DNA from: Xanthobacteraceae bacterium
GTDB taxonomy: Bacteria > Pseudomonadota > Alphaproteobacteria > Rhizobiales > Xanthobacteraceae
Direction of reading: 5' to 3'
DNA length: 64,000 bases
Assembly: GCA_019750915.1 (NCBI GenBank)
Contig: JAIENY010000016.1
Coordinates: 1-64,000 of the forward strand
Of the stretch, positions 37,242 to 45,491 are shown piece by piece. A model generated the notes under the pieces. The model ran no database searches, had not been told where the DNA came from, and was given only the letters and a program-made list of their open reading frames with translations. Position 1 is the first letter of the stretch. Each line of letters starts with the position of its first letter. The position numbers and the translations under genes were made by a program.

Positions 37242-38287
37242 GAACGAACTTCGGCGGTCTCGCGCGATGCTCCCGCTTCGTACCAGCCTCTCGTTGCCTT
37301 TACGATTCGTACGACTGAAAGCATTACGGGTACCTCAACCAGTACACCGACGACCGTCGCCAACGCGGCCCCGGAATTCAATCCGAAAAGGCTGATCGCC
37401 GCGGCAACTGCGAGCTCAAAGAAGTTACTCGCGCCGATCAGAGCGGCGGGCGCTGCTACACACCAAGCCACGCCGAAACGGCGGCTCAGCCAATAAGCAA
37501 TGCCCGCGTTGAGGTAGACCTGGATCAAGATCGGCACCGCGAGGATCGCGATCACGACAGGCTGGCGCAGAATTTGCTCCCCCTGAAAGCCGAACAACAG
37601 AACCAACGTCGCCAGGAGAGAGACCAGCGAGACAGGCTGAAGCTTTGCTAAAGTCCGTTCAAGGAGGCCGCCACCGGCACGGATCATGGAACTACGCCAA
37701 AGCTGAGCGACGATGACCGGGACGACAATGTAAAGCGCGACGGACAACAACAATGTCGCCCATGGCACCGTTATTGACGCGACGCCGAGTAGAAGGCCAA
37801 CGAGCGGAGCAAACAAGAACACCATAAGCAGGTCGTTGAGCGCGACCTGGCTGAGCGTGTAGTGCGGTTCGCCTCCGCAGAGGCTTGACCAGACAAAAAC
37901 CATGGCCGTACACGGAGCCGCAGCCAAAAGGATCAGACCGGCAATGTAGGATGGAATCTGCGCTGATGGCAGCATCGGTGCGAAGACGTGTCCGATGAAA
38001 AGGCTGCCGAGCAAAGCCATGGAAAAAGGCTTCACCGCCCAATTGACGAACAAAGTGACGCCTACGCCCCGCCAATGCTCACGAACGCTCCCTAGCGCAC
38101 CGAAGTCGATCTTGAGCAACATCGGCACGATCATAAGCCAGATCAATACCGCTACGGGAAGATTGACGTTAGCGACTTCGGCGGAGGCAACGGCCGCAAA
38201 GAAGCTCGGCATCACGTGGCCTAGAGCCACACCGGCGACGATACAGAGTGCGACCCAGACCGTCAGATAGCGTTCGAACGTATTCAT
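37238..38287 (-). CDS. acr3: Arsenite efflux permease Acr3
   Basis: A 349-residue membrane protein with about ten helices, of the ACR3 rather than ArsB family. The conserved Cys-containing helix reads LILLAAAPCTAMVFVWSSL, and a partner segment reads VALNDLLMVFLFAPLV. It exports As(III) using the membrane potential or proton gradient. It lies 36 bases after arsR and overlaps arsC. Confidence 0.95.
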   Translation of the reverse strand: MNTFERYLTVWVALCIVAGVALGHVMPSFFAAVASAEVANVNLPVAVLIWLMIVPMLLKIDFGALGSVREHWRGVGVTLFVNWAVKPFSMALLGSLFIGHVFAPMLPSAQIPSYIAGLILLAAAPCTAMVFVWSSLCGGEPHYTLSQVALNDLLMVFLFAPLVGLLLGVASITVPWATLLLSVALYIVVPVIVAQLWRSSMIRAGGGLLERTLAKLQPVSLVSLLATLVLLFGFQGEQILRQPVVIAILAVPILIQVYLNAGIAYWLSRRFGVAWCVAAPAALIGASNFFELAVAAAISLFGLNSGAALATVVGVLVEVPVMLSVVRIVKATRGWYEAGASRETAEVRS

Positions 38288-38323
38288 AATTTCACCAGGT
38301 TAAAGCGGGCGATGTTCCGGCGA

Positions 38324-38689
38324 TCAGACGCGGGACTTTTCCTTTTTTGATTTCGTGGTGTCACAGCCCTTGAGGCTGTTCAGAACAGGAGCGCAGATAT
38401 CCGGCCTGCCGCCGCAGCAGTCCCGCAGTAGGAACAGAGCGACAGACTGAAACGTATGGAGATTGGCGCGATAGACGATCGATCGGCTGTGGCGCTCGGA
38501 TGTCACGAGGTCTGCTCGCGAGAGGATGGAAAGGTGCGCCGAAAGCGTATTCTGGGGCACCTCCAGAAGCCGGGCGAGATCACCCGCCGGCAGGCCGTCT
38601 GGTTCGTGCTTCACCAGAATTTTGAAGGCAGCAAGGCGCGTATTTTGCGCAAGAGCAGCCATTGCGCGAATAGCCAGTTCATTTTCCAT
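38324..38689 (-). CDS. arsR: ArsR-family arsenic repressor of acr3-arsC
   Basis: A 121-residue winged-helix repressor (LLEVPQNTLSAHLSILSRADL) with a C-terminal DCCGGRPDIC motif, the three-Cys As(III)-site type also seen in the ArsR-ArsC fusion. ATG 38689 (MENELAIRAMAALAQNTR) is the conserved start; an ATG at 38725 would add 12 unconserved residues. A dyad overlaps the start codon and is the likely operator, so it is probably autoregulated. Confidence 0.92.
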   Translation of the reverse strand: MENELAIRAMAALAQNTRLAAFKILVKHEPDGLPAGDLARLLEVPQNTLSAHLSILSRADLVTSERHSRSIVYRANLHTFQSVALFLLRDCCGGRPDICAPVLNSLKGCDTTKSKKEKSRV

Positions 38690-38711
38690 ATATCGAGAGT
38701 TATAGATATAT
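38688..38711. promoter_or_regulatory. Operator of arsR-acr3-arsC
   Basis: Perfect 7-bp arms ATATATC (38688-38694) and GATATAT (38705-38711) with a 10-base spacer, the same arm and spacer length as the dyad before the arsR-arsC fusion. It overlaps the arsR start codon, so bound ArsR could block transcript elongation or initiation. Confidence 0.6.
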
Positions 38712-38759
38712 TGAGTTATTGTCAACCCCTCTGCAAAAAAAGTGCGATCTCACTATTTC

Positions 38760-38777
38760 GATAATTCTCGAATTATC
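38760..38777. promoter_or_regulatory. Operator of the arsR2 operon
   Basis: A perfect 8-bp dyad, GATAATTC (38760-38767), 2 bases, GAATTATC (38770-38777), 37 bases upstream of arsR2. The close 2-base spacing is like SmtB/ArsR operators and differs from the 10-base spacing of the other two dyads, suggesting a different repressor recognises it. Confidence 0.65.
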
Positions 38778-38813
38778 ATTGACTCGACCCTTTTATGTGC
38801 CATAGTCCCTCTT

Positions 38814-39128
38814 ATGAAGATTGATGACGCCGCGGCCCGGCTTGAGGCCTTAGGTAATGCTACTCGATTGAAAATCTACAGGGCTCTCATTCGTGCGGGC
38901 CATGCGGGTATGCCGGCTGGCAAGCTGGGCGAGAAGCTCAAGGTGGGCGCTTCTACGATGTCGTATCATCTCAAGGAGCTCATGGCGGTGGGATTAGTTT
39001 CGCAAAGGCGAGAGGGAGTCACACTTTTCTGCCACGCAGAATACGACACCATGCGAGGCCTGGTGGATTTCCTTGTTGCGGAATGCTGCGCTGACGAAGG
39101 GTGCGCGGATACAAAATCGGCAGCTTGA
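38814..39128 (+). CDS. Second ArsR-family repressor
   Basis: A 104-residue winged-helix repressor (LKVGASTMSYHLKELMAVGL), divergent from the first arsR and only distantly similar. It ends with ECCADEGC, a C-terminal Cys cluster of different spacing. It starts the plus-strand operon with a flavoprotein and an MFS pump. ATG 38814 is preferred; the frame is open to 38742 but that would overlap the operator. It probably represses its own operon until As(III) or a methyl-arsenical binds. Confidence 0.9.
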   Translation: MKIDDAAARLEALGNATRLKIYRALIRAGHAGMPAGKLGEKLKVGASTMSYHLKELMAVGLVSQRREGVTLFCHAEYDTMRGLVDFLVAECCADEGCADTKSAA

Positions 39129-39176
39129 TTTTGTTTCGCCAAATGATTCAATATTTCTCTAAATACAGGAAGCGAT

Positions 39177-40541
39177 ATGAGTAAGAACGTCGCTGTTATC
39201 GGAGCTGGCCCGGTTGGGCTTGCGGCTGCAGCTCATCTTCTTGAGCGCGGTCTCAATCCTATCGTCCTTGAGGCAGGGCAGTCAGCAAGCCACGCTGTTC
39301 GACAGTGGCGGCACGTTCAGTTGTTCTCGCCATGGGAATACAACATCGACAAGGCGGCAGAGCGACTACTGTCTTCCACCGGATGGAATTCACCCGACCC
39401 GCAGATCTACCCAACTGGCCAGGAATTGCTGGAACACTATCTCGATCCATTGGCGACCCGAACGGTCTTGAAGGATTTCATCCGTACGTCAAGCCGCGTA
39501 ATAGCAATCAGCCGTGTCGGATACGACAAGGCAAAGACCAAAGGTCGTGAGGCCGCTCCCTTTGAAATACGCTATCAGAATGGTGCTGGTCCCGAGACGC
39601 TGCGCGCTGATGCTGTAATAGACACTTCTGGTACATGGACTACGCCTAATCCCGCGGGTGGTAATGGGCTTCCCGCCGTTGGCGAACGCGACTTTGCCGG
39701 GCGGATCGCTTATGCGATGCCGGACGTTCGCGGCGTTCTGCGATCACGTTACGCAGGAAAGACGGTGGCTGTGTTGGGTGCAGGTCATTCCGCTATCGGC
39801 ACGTTGATGGAACTCGCCCGTCTTCGGGATGATTCGCCCGGCACGCAGATTATTTGGCTGTTGCGAGGCTCGGACCCGTCAAAGGCCTTCGGGGGCGGCG
39901 CGAACGATAAACTTGCGGCGCGAGGTGAGTTGGGGTCCGCATTCGCGGCGATTGTGACCGCCGGTAAGATTCGTGTCGAGGCGAGCTTTCCCGTGACTCA
40001 TATTTCGGCTGCTGGCGAGCGAATCCGTGTTGGTGCTGGATCAGCATGTTGCGGACGCAATGTCGTTGCCGACGAACTGATTGTCGCGACTGGTTTTCGT
40101 CCTGACCTCGCATTTCTCGGTGAATTGCGCCTTGGTCTTGATCCCGCAATCGATGCGCCGGTGGCGCTGGCGCCTCTGATTGATCCTAATGAGCACAGTT
40201 GCGGCACCGTTCGCCCTCACGGCGCCCGAGAACTCGCTCAACCCGAGCCAGGGCTTTATCTCGCGGGCATGAAGTCTTATGGGCGGGCTCCGACGTTCCT
40301 CATGATCACGGGCTACGAGCAAGTCCGTTCGATTGCGGCCGATATCGCCGGGGATAAGGAAGCTGCGGAGCGTGTCGAACTGGAGCTACCCGAGACGGGC
40401 GTTTGCACGCGAGGAGGCGTGGAGAGCGGGGCGGGTTCGTCCGAATGTTGTGGCGAGCCAGCTTCTGTTAACGCCGATGCTTGTTGCGCAGATGATCTAG
40501 CCGCCAAAGAATCAGGAAAAGCTGGGTGCGGTTGCAGTTGA
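39177..40541 (+). CDS. Arsenic-operon flavoprotein monooxygenase-like with Cys-rich tail
   Basis: A 454-residue NAD(P)/FAD protein. The FAD motif is VAVIGAGPVGLAAAAHLLE at the N-terminus and the NAD(P) motif is VAVLGAGHSAIGTLMELA near residue 200, like flavin monooxygenases found in ars operons. The last 50 residues contain eight Cys (SSECCGEP, DACCADD, GCGCS) and look like a metal- or arsenic-binding tail. The reaction is unknown; oxidation of trivalent organo-arsenicals or thiol chemistry is possible. It lies between arsR2 and the ArsK-like pump. Confidence 0.8.
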   Translation: MSKNVAVIGAGPVGLAAAAHLLERGLNPIVLEAGQSASHAVRQWRHVQLFSPWEYNIDKAAERLLSSTGWNSPDPQIYPTGQELLEHYLDPLATRTVLKDFIRTSSRVIAISRVGYDKAKTKGREAAPFEIRYQNGAGPETLRADAVIDTSGTWTTPNPAGGNGLPAVGERDFAGRIAYAMPDVRGVLRSRYAGKTVAVLGAGHSAIGTLMELARLRDDSPGTQIIWLLRGSDPSKAFGGGANDKLAARGELGSAFAAIVTAGKIRVEASFPVTHISAAGERIRVGAGSACCGRNVVADELIVATGFRPDLAFLGELRLGLDPAIDAPVALAPLIDPNEHSCGTVRPHGARELAQPEPGLYLAGMKSYGRAPTFLMITGYEQVRSIAADIAGDKEAAERVELELPETGVCTRGGVESGAGSSECCGEPASVNADACCADDLAAKESGKAGCGCS

Positions 40542-40548
40542 GGTCACA

Positions 40549-41733
40549 ATGACCAAGGACCGCCAGATCCTCGTTATCGTCGCTCTTGGCACCTCGCAAA
40601 CCTTAGCGTGGGCGTCTAGCTATTATCTGCCAGCAATATTGGCCGATCCGATCGCTCATGATCTTGGGATCTCAAGCAACTGGTTCTTTGCGGCATTTTC
40701 GGCAGCTCTTGTCATCTCCGGATTACTTGGTCCACGCGTCGGCCGTCAGATTGATCTCGTCGGCGGCCGCAGCATTCTTTGCACGTCCAACGTGATTTTG
40801 GCCGCAGGGCTGGCGTTGCTTGGAGCGTCATCGTCGCTCTGGATGATGTCAGGTGCGTGGGTGCTGCTCGGTGTCGGGATGGGGCTTGGTCTCTATGACG
40901 CTGCATTCGCGGCTCTTGGACGCATTTATGGCGGGGATGCGCGAAAGACAATCACTGGCATCACGTTGCTTGCTGGTTTTGCAAGCACAATTGGTTGGCC
41001 GTTGAGTTCGTTCGGCCTTGAGCATTTCGGCTGGCGTCAAACTTGTTTTGCGTGGGCTGCGGCACACATTCTGATCGGCTTGCCACTGAATTTGCTGTTG
41101 CCGCAAACGGAGCGCCTAATACGCGAGCATAAACCCGAACCAAAGCCGCAAATCGTGATCGATCGCACGATGGTGCTGCTCGCATTTGCTTTTGCGGCCG
41201 CGTGGACGGTGACGGCGGCGATGGCCGCGCATTTGCCGCGAATTGTGGAATCGTTAGGCGCGACACCGGCACAGGCGTTATTCGCGGGCGCCATGATTGG
41301 ACCTGCGCAGGTTGCGGCTCGAATTGCTGAAGCTGGATTGTTGAGCAGATACCACCCACTCATTTCCACCCGCTTGGCTTGCATTGGTCACCCTATTGGA
41401 GCCTGCCTCATCGGACTGCTTGGTGGCGGCGGCGCCGTTCTGTTCGCCCTCCTGCATGGTGCCGGAAATGGCATCCTCACGATTGCCCGGGGAACGCTTC
41501 CACTCGCGATTTTCGGCCCCGAAAATTACGGGTATCGTCTGGGTCTTCTCGGCGCGCCGTCTCGTATTTGTCAGGCCCTAGCCCCGCTGGGATTTGGGCT
41601 TCTCATCGATCTCTTAGGGGGCGAGGTTTTGATCGTCTCATCGTTTCTAAGTCTCGCTGCACTGGTGGCATTGCTCTTGTTGAATGTCTCTCGGTCACCA
41701 AGTAAGGAAGTGACGATTCAATCCATGCCATAA
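40549..41733 (+). CDS. ArsK-like MFS arsenical efflux protein
   Basis: A 394-residue major-facilitator protein with 12 hydrophobic segments and start TKDRQILVIVALGTSQTLAW. In length, position behind an arsR2 gene and flavoprotein, and family it resembles ArsK of Agrobacterium, known to export As(III), Sb(III) and trivalent organo-arsenicals. The assignment is by family and context. It starts 8 bases after the flavoprotein and is the last gene before attR. Confidence 0.75.
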   Translation: MTKDRQILVIVALGTSQTLAWASSYYLPAILADPIAHDLGISSNWFFAAFSAALVISGLLGPRVGRQIDLVGGRSILCTSNVILAAGLALLGASSSLWMMSGAWVLLGVGMGLGLYDAAFAALGRIYGGDARKTITGITLLAGFASTIGWPLSSFGLEHFGWRQTCFAWAAAHILIGLPLNLLLPQTERLIREHKPEPKPQIVIDRTMVLLAFAFAAAWTVTAAMAAHLPRIVESLGATPAQALFAGAMIGPAQVAARIAEAGLLSRYHPLISTRLACIGHPIGACLIGLLGGGGAVLFALLHGAGNGILTIARGTLPLAIFGPENYGYRLGLLGAPSRICQALAPLGFGLLIDLLGGEVLIVSSFLSLAALVALLLLNVSRSPSKEVTIQSMP

Positions 41734-41736
41734 AAC

Positions 41737-41754
41737 ACGGTAATTGACCGTTTT
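41737..41754 (+). terminator. Weak terminator after the ArsK-like gene
   Basis: A 5-bp stem ACGGT/ACCGT with loop AATTG is followed by TTTT. It begins 4 bases after the stop. The stem is short, so termination may be incomplete. Confidence 0.4.
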
Positions 41755-42153
41755 AGGGATTGCTTCGGCACAACTAGGTGGCACAAAGGCCTCCACTCGG
41801 GAGCCTATAAGTATCTGATTTTGTTAATGTAAGGCTCGGGAGCCGCCAATCCTTTCCTGGGCACCATCGTTTTGGCAAACGTTTGCCGAATACGGCACAT
41901 CCGCAAAATTAATCGGCTGGCGTTTTTCAGAAGCTGAGCGGCTTAGATGTTCTGAGGCGCCGTCGTTGCCCCTCGCGCGCATAGGCGACGCGCTGACCGC
42001 CGTGGCCGATGGGAGGATTATGTTCAGCGCACGCCACGATGTGGCTGGTCTTGGACGCCGCAATCAGGTTATTTCAAAAGATCTGTCGCCGATCGGCTGT
42101 CCTCTCATGTCCGGACTAAGGCGCAGGAGGTTTGGCATGTCGGGGCGAAGACC
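41755..42153. other. Right island junction, non-coding
   Basis: About 400 bases without a supported gene. They include attR (41850-41869), a perfect 14-bp palindrome GGCAAACGTTTGCC at 41874-41887 just outside the island, and the diverged copy of the left-end motif at 41899-41914. The remaining part upstream of the cytochrome gene shows nothing I can name. Confidence 0.6.
41850..41869 (+). repeat. Right attachment site (attR)
   Basis: Exact copy of the 20-bp tRNA-Leu 3'-end sequence found at 23190-23209. Only the T-arm end, acceptor strand and CCA are present, with no complete tRNA, as expected for the far end of a tRNA-targeted element. The sequence that follows is presumably the original chromosomal flank. 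Confidence 0.92.
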
Positions 42154-42666
42154 ATGAATTCAGCCAGTCGTTTTTTATCAGCTGTGAGCATCGCAACGAT
42201 TGTTGCTCTGGGCATTGCAGTTTGGACCAACGCTAAAGCCAGTGAGCATGAATCTGCACATGCCACATCCCCGGCGAATTATCTCCCAAGCGTCAGCGAT
42301 TTGATGATCGCGACGATCCAGCCGCGACACGTGAAACTTTGGGTTGCCGGGCAACACCACAATTGGAAACTGGCCGCCTATGAAATGGAAACTCTCACGG
42401 GTGCCTTTCGCCGCCTGATTCAAGCGCATCCGGAAGAGGACGGCGTCGCGCTCAAGGATATCGTCGACTCTGTCACTCAGCAGCCGTTTGCGGATCTTGA
42501 CCAGGCCATCCATGCCAAAGACGAGACTCGGTTCAACAAGGCCTATGGCGATCTCACGAGTGGCTGCAATTCCTGCCACCAAGCCTTGAATCATGGTGAA
42601 GTGGTCATTCGCACGCCAAAGGATTCCGCGTTTCCTAATCAAGAGTTTGCCCCGACCGAACCCTGA
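42154..42666 (+). CDS. Periplasmic monohaem c-type cytochrome-like protein
   Basis: A 170-residue protein with an N-terminal hydrophobic export signal (SAVSIATIVALGIAVW). One haem motif CNSCH lies near residue 139, close to the C-terminus, and the remainder is mostly helical. C-terminal CxxCH in a helical protein resembles the cytochrome c' fold, but the length and spacing differ and I cannot name the family with certainty. It lies directly outside the island. Confidence 0.75.
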   Translation: MNSASRFLSAVSIATIVALGIAVWTNAKASEHESAHATSPANYLPSVSDLMIATIQPRHVKLWVAGQHHNWKLAAYEMETLTGAFRRLIQAHPEEDGVALKDIVDSVTQQPFADLDQAIHAKDETRFNKAYGDLTSGCNSCHQALNHGEVVIRTPKDSAFPNQEFAPTEP

Positions 42667-42822
42667 CGGTGCGTCTGGAGATTGGTGCTGATGAAAACGC
42701 ATCCCGGAAGTAGCGCAGATCATGATGCCGCGTATTTGTGTGAGGGCTGGATGAGGGCGTGCATTTGTAACGCACGTATCCAAACCGCACGTGTCACGAG
42801 CACCTGCTGTTGAGCACGATCC

Positions 42823-43338
42823 TTACTTGCTCGTTCTTCGTGCTTTCTTTGCATCATCTTTTGTGAAGGGGTGCAACTGAGGAATGAGCGCTGCGACAAG
42901 CTCAAGCCGTCCCGAAAGCACGCCGCGTTCGGTAATCATCGCATTGGCAATGGCTTCGAGTTTCTTGGCTGGGCCCTGCACGAGCACAACCTCGAGTGTC
43001 AGATGATGCATCAGGTGCACGTGGAGCGAGGAGATCACCTCGTCAATGTGCTTGCGCTGAAGATTAGCAAGCCGCTCGCCCAGACCGTTTGCTGTGTGGT
43101 CGTAGGCGATCGTGATCGTTCCGACCATCACACGGTCGCCGACCTTGTGCTGATGCTCAACAAGTGAGCGGTGCAGAATGGTTCCGACCGCCTGCGATCG
43201 GCTGGCGAAACCCCGTTCGCCGACCATGACATCGAGTTCCGACAGCAGTTGCTCCGAAAGTGACAGGCTAACCCGGCTCACCGTCTCGCGTTTTTTCTGC
43301 GTTTCACGTGCGGCCGGTTTGGTGTTTCGTTTCATCAC
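42823..43338 (-). CDS. NikR-like ribbon-helix-helix regulator lacking the Cys nickel ligand
   Basis: A 171-residue protein with an N-terminal ribbon-helix-helix (VSRVSLSLSEQLLSELDVMV) and a C-terminal ACT-like NikR domain. The nickel-site His residues are recognisable (one in LQRKHIDEV, two in SSLHVHLMHH), but the position matching Cys95 of E. coli NikR is Thr in HLTLEVVLVQG. The N- and C-terminal extensions are unusual. It is divergent from a NitT/TauT-type ABC operon with an 82-base gap and probably regulates it. The ligand may be nickel with altered coordination or another metal or compound. Confidence 0.8.
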   Translation of the reverse strand: MMKRNTKPAARETQKKRETVSRVSLSLSEQLLSELDVMVGERGFASRSQAVGTILHRSLVEHQHKVGDRVMVGTITIAYDHTANGLGERLANLQRKHIDEVISSLHVHLMHHLTLEVVLVQGPAKKLEAIANAMITERGVLSGRLELVAALIPQLHPFTKDDAKKARRTSK

Positions 43339-43367
43339 GGTCTCCCAACAAACATGGCATATTTCTT

Positions 43368-43405
43368 GTATTATCCTCAGTATTACGATTTGGCTATTTC
43401 GTAGT
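43368..43405. promoter_or_regulatory. Repeats in the NikR-like/ABC intergenic region
   Basis: GTATTA occurs directly repeated at 43368-43373 and 43380-43385. An imperfect dyad ATTACGA (43382-43388) / TCGTAGT (43399-43405) with one mismatch follows. They lie between the divergent starts of the NikR-like gene (43338) and the binding protein (43421), where an operator for the regulator would be expected. Confidence 0.4.
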
Positions 43406-43420
43406 AACTAGGAGAACGCG

Positions 43421-44437
43421 ATGCGACTGGCTACTTTTTTTAACGCGACGCGACGGGGTGTGCTGCGAGGACTGGCAGCGGCATTTCTCGCCTCGACCCT
43501 GACACTGGGCCATTCTGCAATGGCCGCCGAGTCCCTGAAGGTCGGGTACAGCGATTGGCCCGGATGGGTGGCCTGGCAGGTCGCTATCGACAAGGGTTGG
43601 TTCAAGGAAGCCGGCGTTGACGTCGCTTTCGAGTGGTTTGACTATTCTGCATCCATGGATGCCTTTTCTGCAGGCAAACTGGATGGCGTCACGGTCACCA
43701 ATGGCGACGCCCTGGTGATGGGCGGAACCGGCGCCCGCAGCGTCATGATTATGCTGACCGATTATTCGAACGGCAATGACATCATTGTCGGCAAGCCCGG
43801 CACCAAGAGCCTTGCGGATCTCAAGGGAAAGAAAGTTGGTATCGAGGTCGGTCTGGTTGAACACCTTCTGCTGATCCACGGTTTGCAGAAGGAAGGCGTC
43901 AAGGAAGACGACGTTTCGCTGGTGAATACGAAGACCAATGAAACGCCGCAGGTTCTTGCATCCGGTGATGTAGCTGCAATCGGCGCGTGGCAGCCGATCG
44001 CGGGCCAAGCGATGAAGGGCGTTCCTGGCGCACACCCGCTCTATACTTCGGCGAAGGCTCCAGGCCTGATCTACGACGTGCTGACGGTATCGCCGACCAG
44101 CTACGCTTCGCGCAAGGCAGACTGGATGAAACTCGTCGCCGTTTGGGACAAGGTTGTTGCCTATATCAACGACCCCAAGACCCAAGCCGACGCCGTCAAG
44201 ATCATGGCTGCCAAGGTCGGTGTACCACCGGAAGAATATGCGAAGCTTCTGGGCGGCACGAAGTTGTTGACGCTCGCCGAAGGCAAGAAGGTTTACGTTG
44301 ATGCCGAAGGCCTCGGATCGCTTTATGGATCGAGCCGCAATGCCGACAACTTCAACGTCAAGTTCGATGTCTATAAAGAGCATCAGGACGTCAAGACGTA
44401 CATCGATCCGGCGATTACAAACAGCCTTGTGAAATAA
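43421..44437 (+). CDS. ABC transporter substrate-binding protein (urea-carboxylase-region type)
   Basis: A 338-residue periplasmic NitT/TauT-family binding protein with a signal peptide (GVLRGLAAAFLASTLTLGHS). The sequence LKVGYSDWPGWVAWQVAIDK is typical of the subgroup annotated next to urea/guanidine carboxylase genes. A good ribosome-binding site (TAGGAGA) precedes the ATG. The likely cargo is guanidine or a related nitrogen compound, judged from the riboswitch-controlled genes nearby; the sequence itself does not prove it. Confidence 0.88.
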   Translation: MRLATFFNATRRGVLRGLAAAFLASTLTLGHSAMAAESLKVGYSDWPGWVAWQVAIDKGWFKEAGVDVAFEWFDYSASMDAFSAGKLDGVTVTNGDALVMGGTGARSVMIMLTDYSNGNDIIVGKPGTKSLADLKGKKVGIEVGLVEHLLLIHGLQKEGVKEDDVSLVNTKTNETPQVLASGDVAAIGAWQPIAGQAMKGVPGAHPLYTSAKAPGLIYDVLTVSPTSYASRKADWMKLVAVWDKVVAYINDPKTQADAVKIMAAKVGVPPEEYAKLLGGTKLLTLAEGKKVYVDAEGLGSLYGSSRNADNFNVKFDVYKEHQDVKTYIDPAITNSLVK

Positions 44438-44441
44438 TCCG

Positions 44442-45491
44442 TTGGATCGAGTCGGTCACACAGACGAAGGAGTGTCGGAGGCTGCGCTTTTACAGCCTCC
44501 GATCGCCGGCACCATGATCGCTGGATCGGCAAAGCCCGCCCGAATCTGGCTTGGCGCGCCGGGAAGTTACAGTGCGCGCAAGAGACTGACGCTCACATTC
44601 CTGTCGTTTCTTCTGCCGTTACTGCTTTGGTGTGCGGTTTCTTATCTGCCGTTCGTGTGGCATCCGCTGGTGCTGATCAGCGATCCGGGGCAGGTCAGCT
44701 ACCTCCAAAAAGGCATGCGCCTCGACCGCAAGATATTCAACGACGAGGTCGCGAACGCCCATGCCGCGAGTGAACCGCCGCCGCAGGGCACGCCATCGAA
44801 TCCGGTCTATCTTCCCGCGCCTGGCGAAGTGCTGCGCGCGCTGTGGACGGGGATGTTTACAAAGCCGGCCGAGCGCGACGCGATCAGGCTTCCGCAAAGC
44901 CTTTGGCATTCCATCCAGATTATCTTCTGGGGTTTCCTCATCTCCTCGGCCGTCGGCGTGCCGCTCGGCGTGCTGTGCGGTGCGCAGCCAACGCTCGCCC
45001 GCCTGACTGAGCCCTTCATCGAGTTCGTCAGATACATGCCCGCACCGGCGTTCGGCGCGTTGATGGTTGCCATTCTGGGCATCTATGATGGTCCGAAGAT
45101 CGCGATCATCATCATAGGCACGCTGTTCCAGCAGATTCTCGTTATCGCGAACACGACGCGGCGCGTCGATCCGTTGTTGGTTGAAGCAGCGCTGACGATG
45201 GGATCGCGCAATCTGAGGCTGGTCAGGCGGGTCATCGTTCCAGCCGTGTTGCCTCAACTCTATCGTGACCAGCGGATACTGCTTGGCTGGGCGTGGACCT
45301 ATCTGATTGTGGCCGAATTAATTGGCACGTCGTCCGGCATCACCTTCTTTATCACCCAGCAGGCGCGCTATCAGCATTTCGACAATGTTTACGCCGCGAT
45401 TCTCGTCATCGGCATCGTCGGTTCGGCGACGGACATCGTGCTGGCCTTGATCGGACGCCGGCTGTTTCCGTATGCGAAGGCCGAGTCATGA
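44442..45491 (+). CDS. ABC transporter permease (NitT/TauT type)
   Basis: A 349-residue inner-membrane permease. One N-terminal helix (LTFLSFLLPLLLWCAVSYL) is followed by a soluble insert of about 70 residues, then the binding-protein-dependent permease domain with EAALTMGSRNLRLVRRVIVP (EAA loop). The start is uncertain: TTG 44442 is 5 bases after the previous stop; GTG 44472 and ATG 44514 are alternatives with similar protein features. It overlaps the ATPase gene by 4 bases. Confidence 0.88.
   Translation: MDRVGHTDEGVSEAALLQPPIAGTMIAGSAKPARIWLGAPGSYSARKRLTLTFLSFLLPLLLWCAVSYLPFVWHPLVLISDPGQVSYLQKGMRLDRKIFNDEVANAHAASEPPPQGTPSNPVYLPAPGEVLRALWTGMFTKPAERDAIRLPQSLWHSIQIIFWGFLISSAVGVPLGVLCGAQPTLARLTEPFIEFVRYMPAPAFGALMVAILGIYDGPKIAIIIIGTLFQQILVIANTTRRVDPLLVEAALTMGSRNLRLVRRVIVPAVLPQLYRDQRILLGWAWTYLIVAELIGTSSGITFFITQQARYQHFDNVYAAILVIGIVGSATDIVLALIGRRLFPYAKAES

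Larger units (their letters stand above)
23190..41869. mobile_element. Arsenic genomic island inserted in tRNA-Leu(CAG)
   Basis: An 18.66 kb segment between two copies of a 20-bp repeat, one being the 3' end of tRNA-Leu. It begins with an integrase stump, as integrative elements at tRNA genes do, and otherwise carries almost only arsenic genes. Its genes look less GC-rich than the flanking core genes by eye. The integrase is truncated and no transfer genes are present, so excision would need a helper integrase. Confidence 0.9.

Noticed and set aside
43394-44383. 329-codon minus-strand frame opposite the ABC binding protein
   Set aside because: It is antisense to a recognisable NitT/TauT binding protein with signal peptide, and shows no motif of its own.
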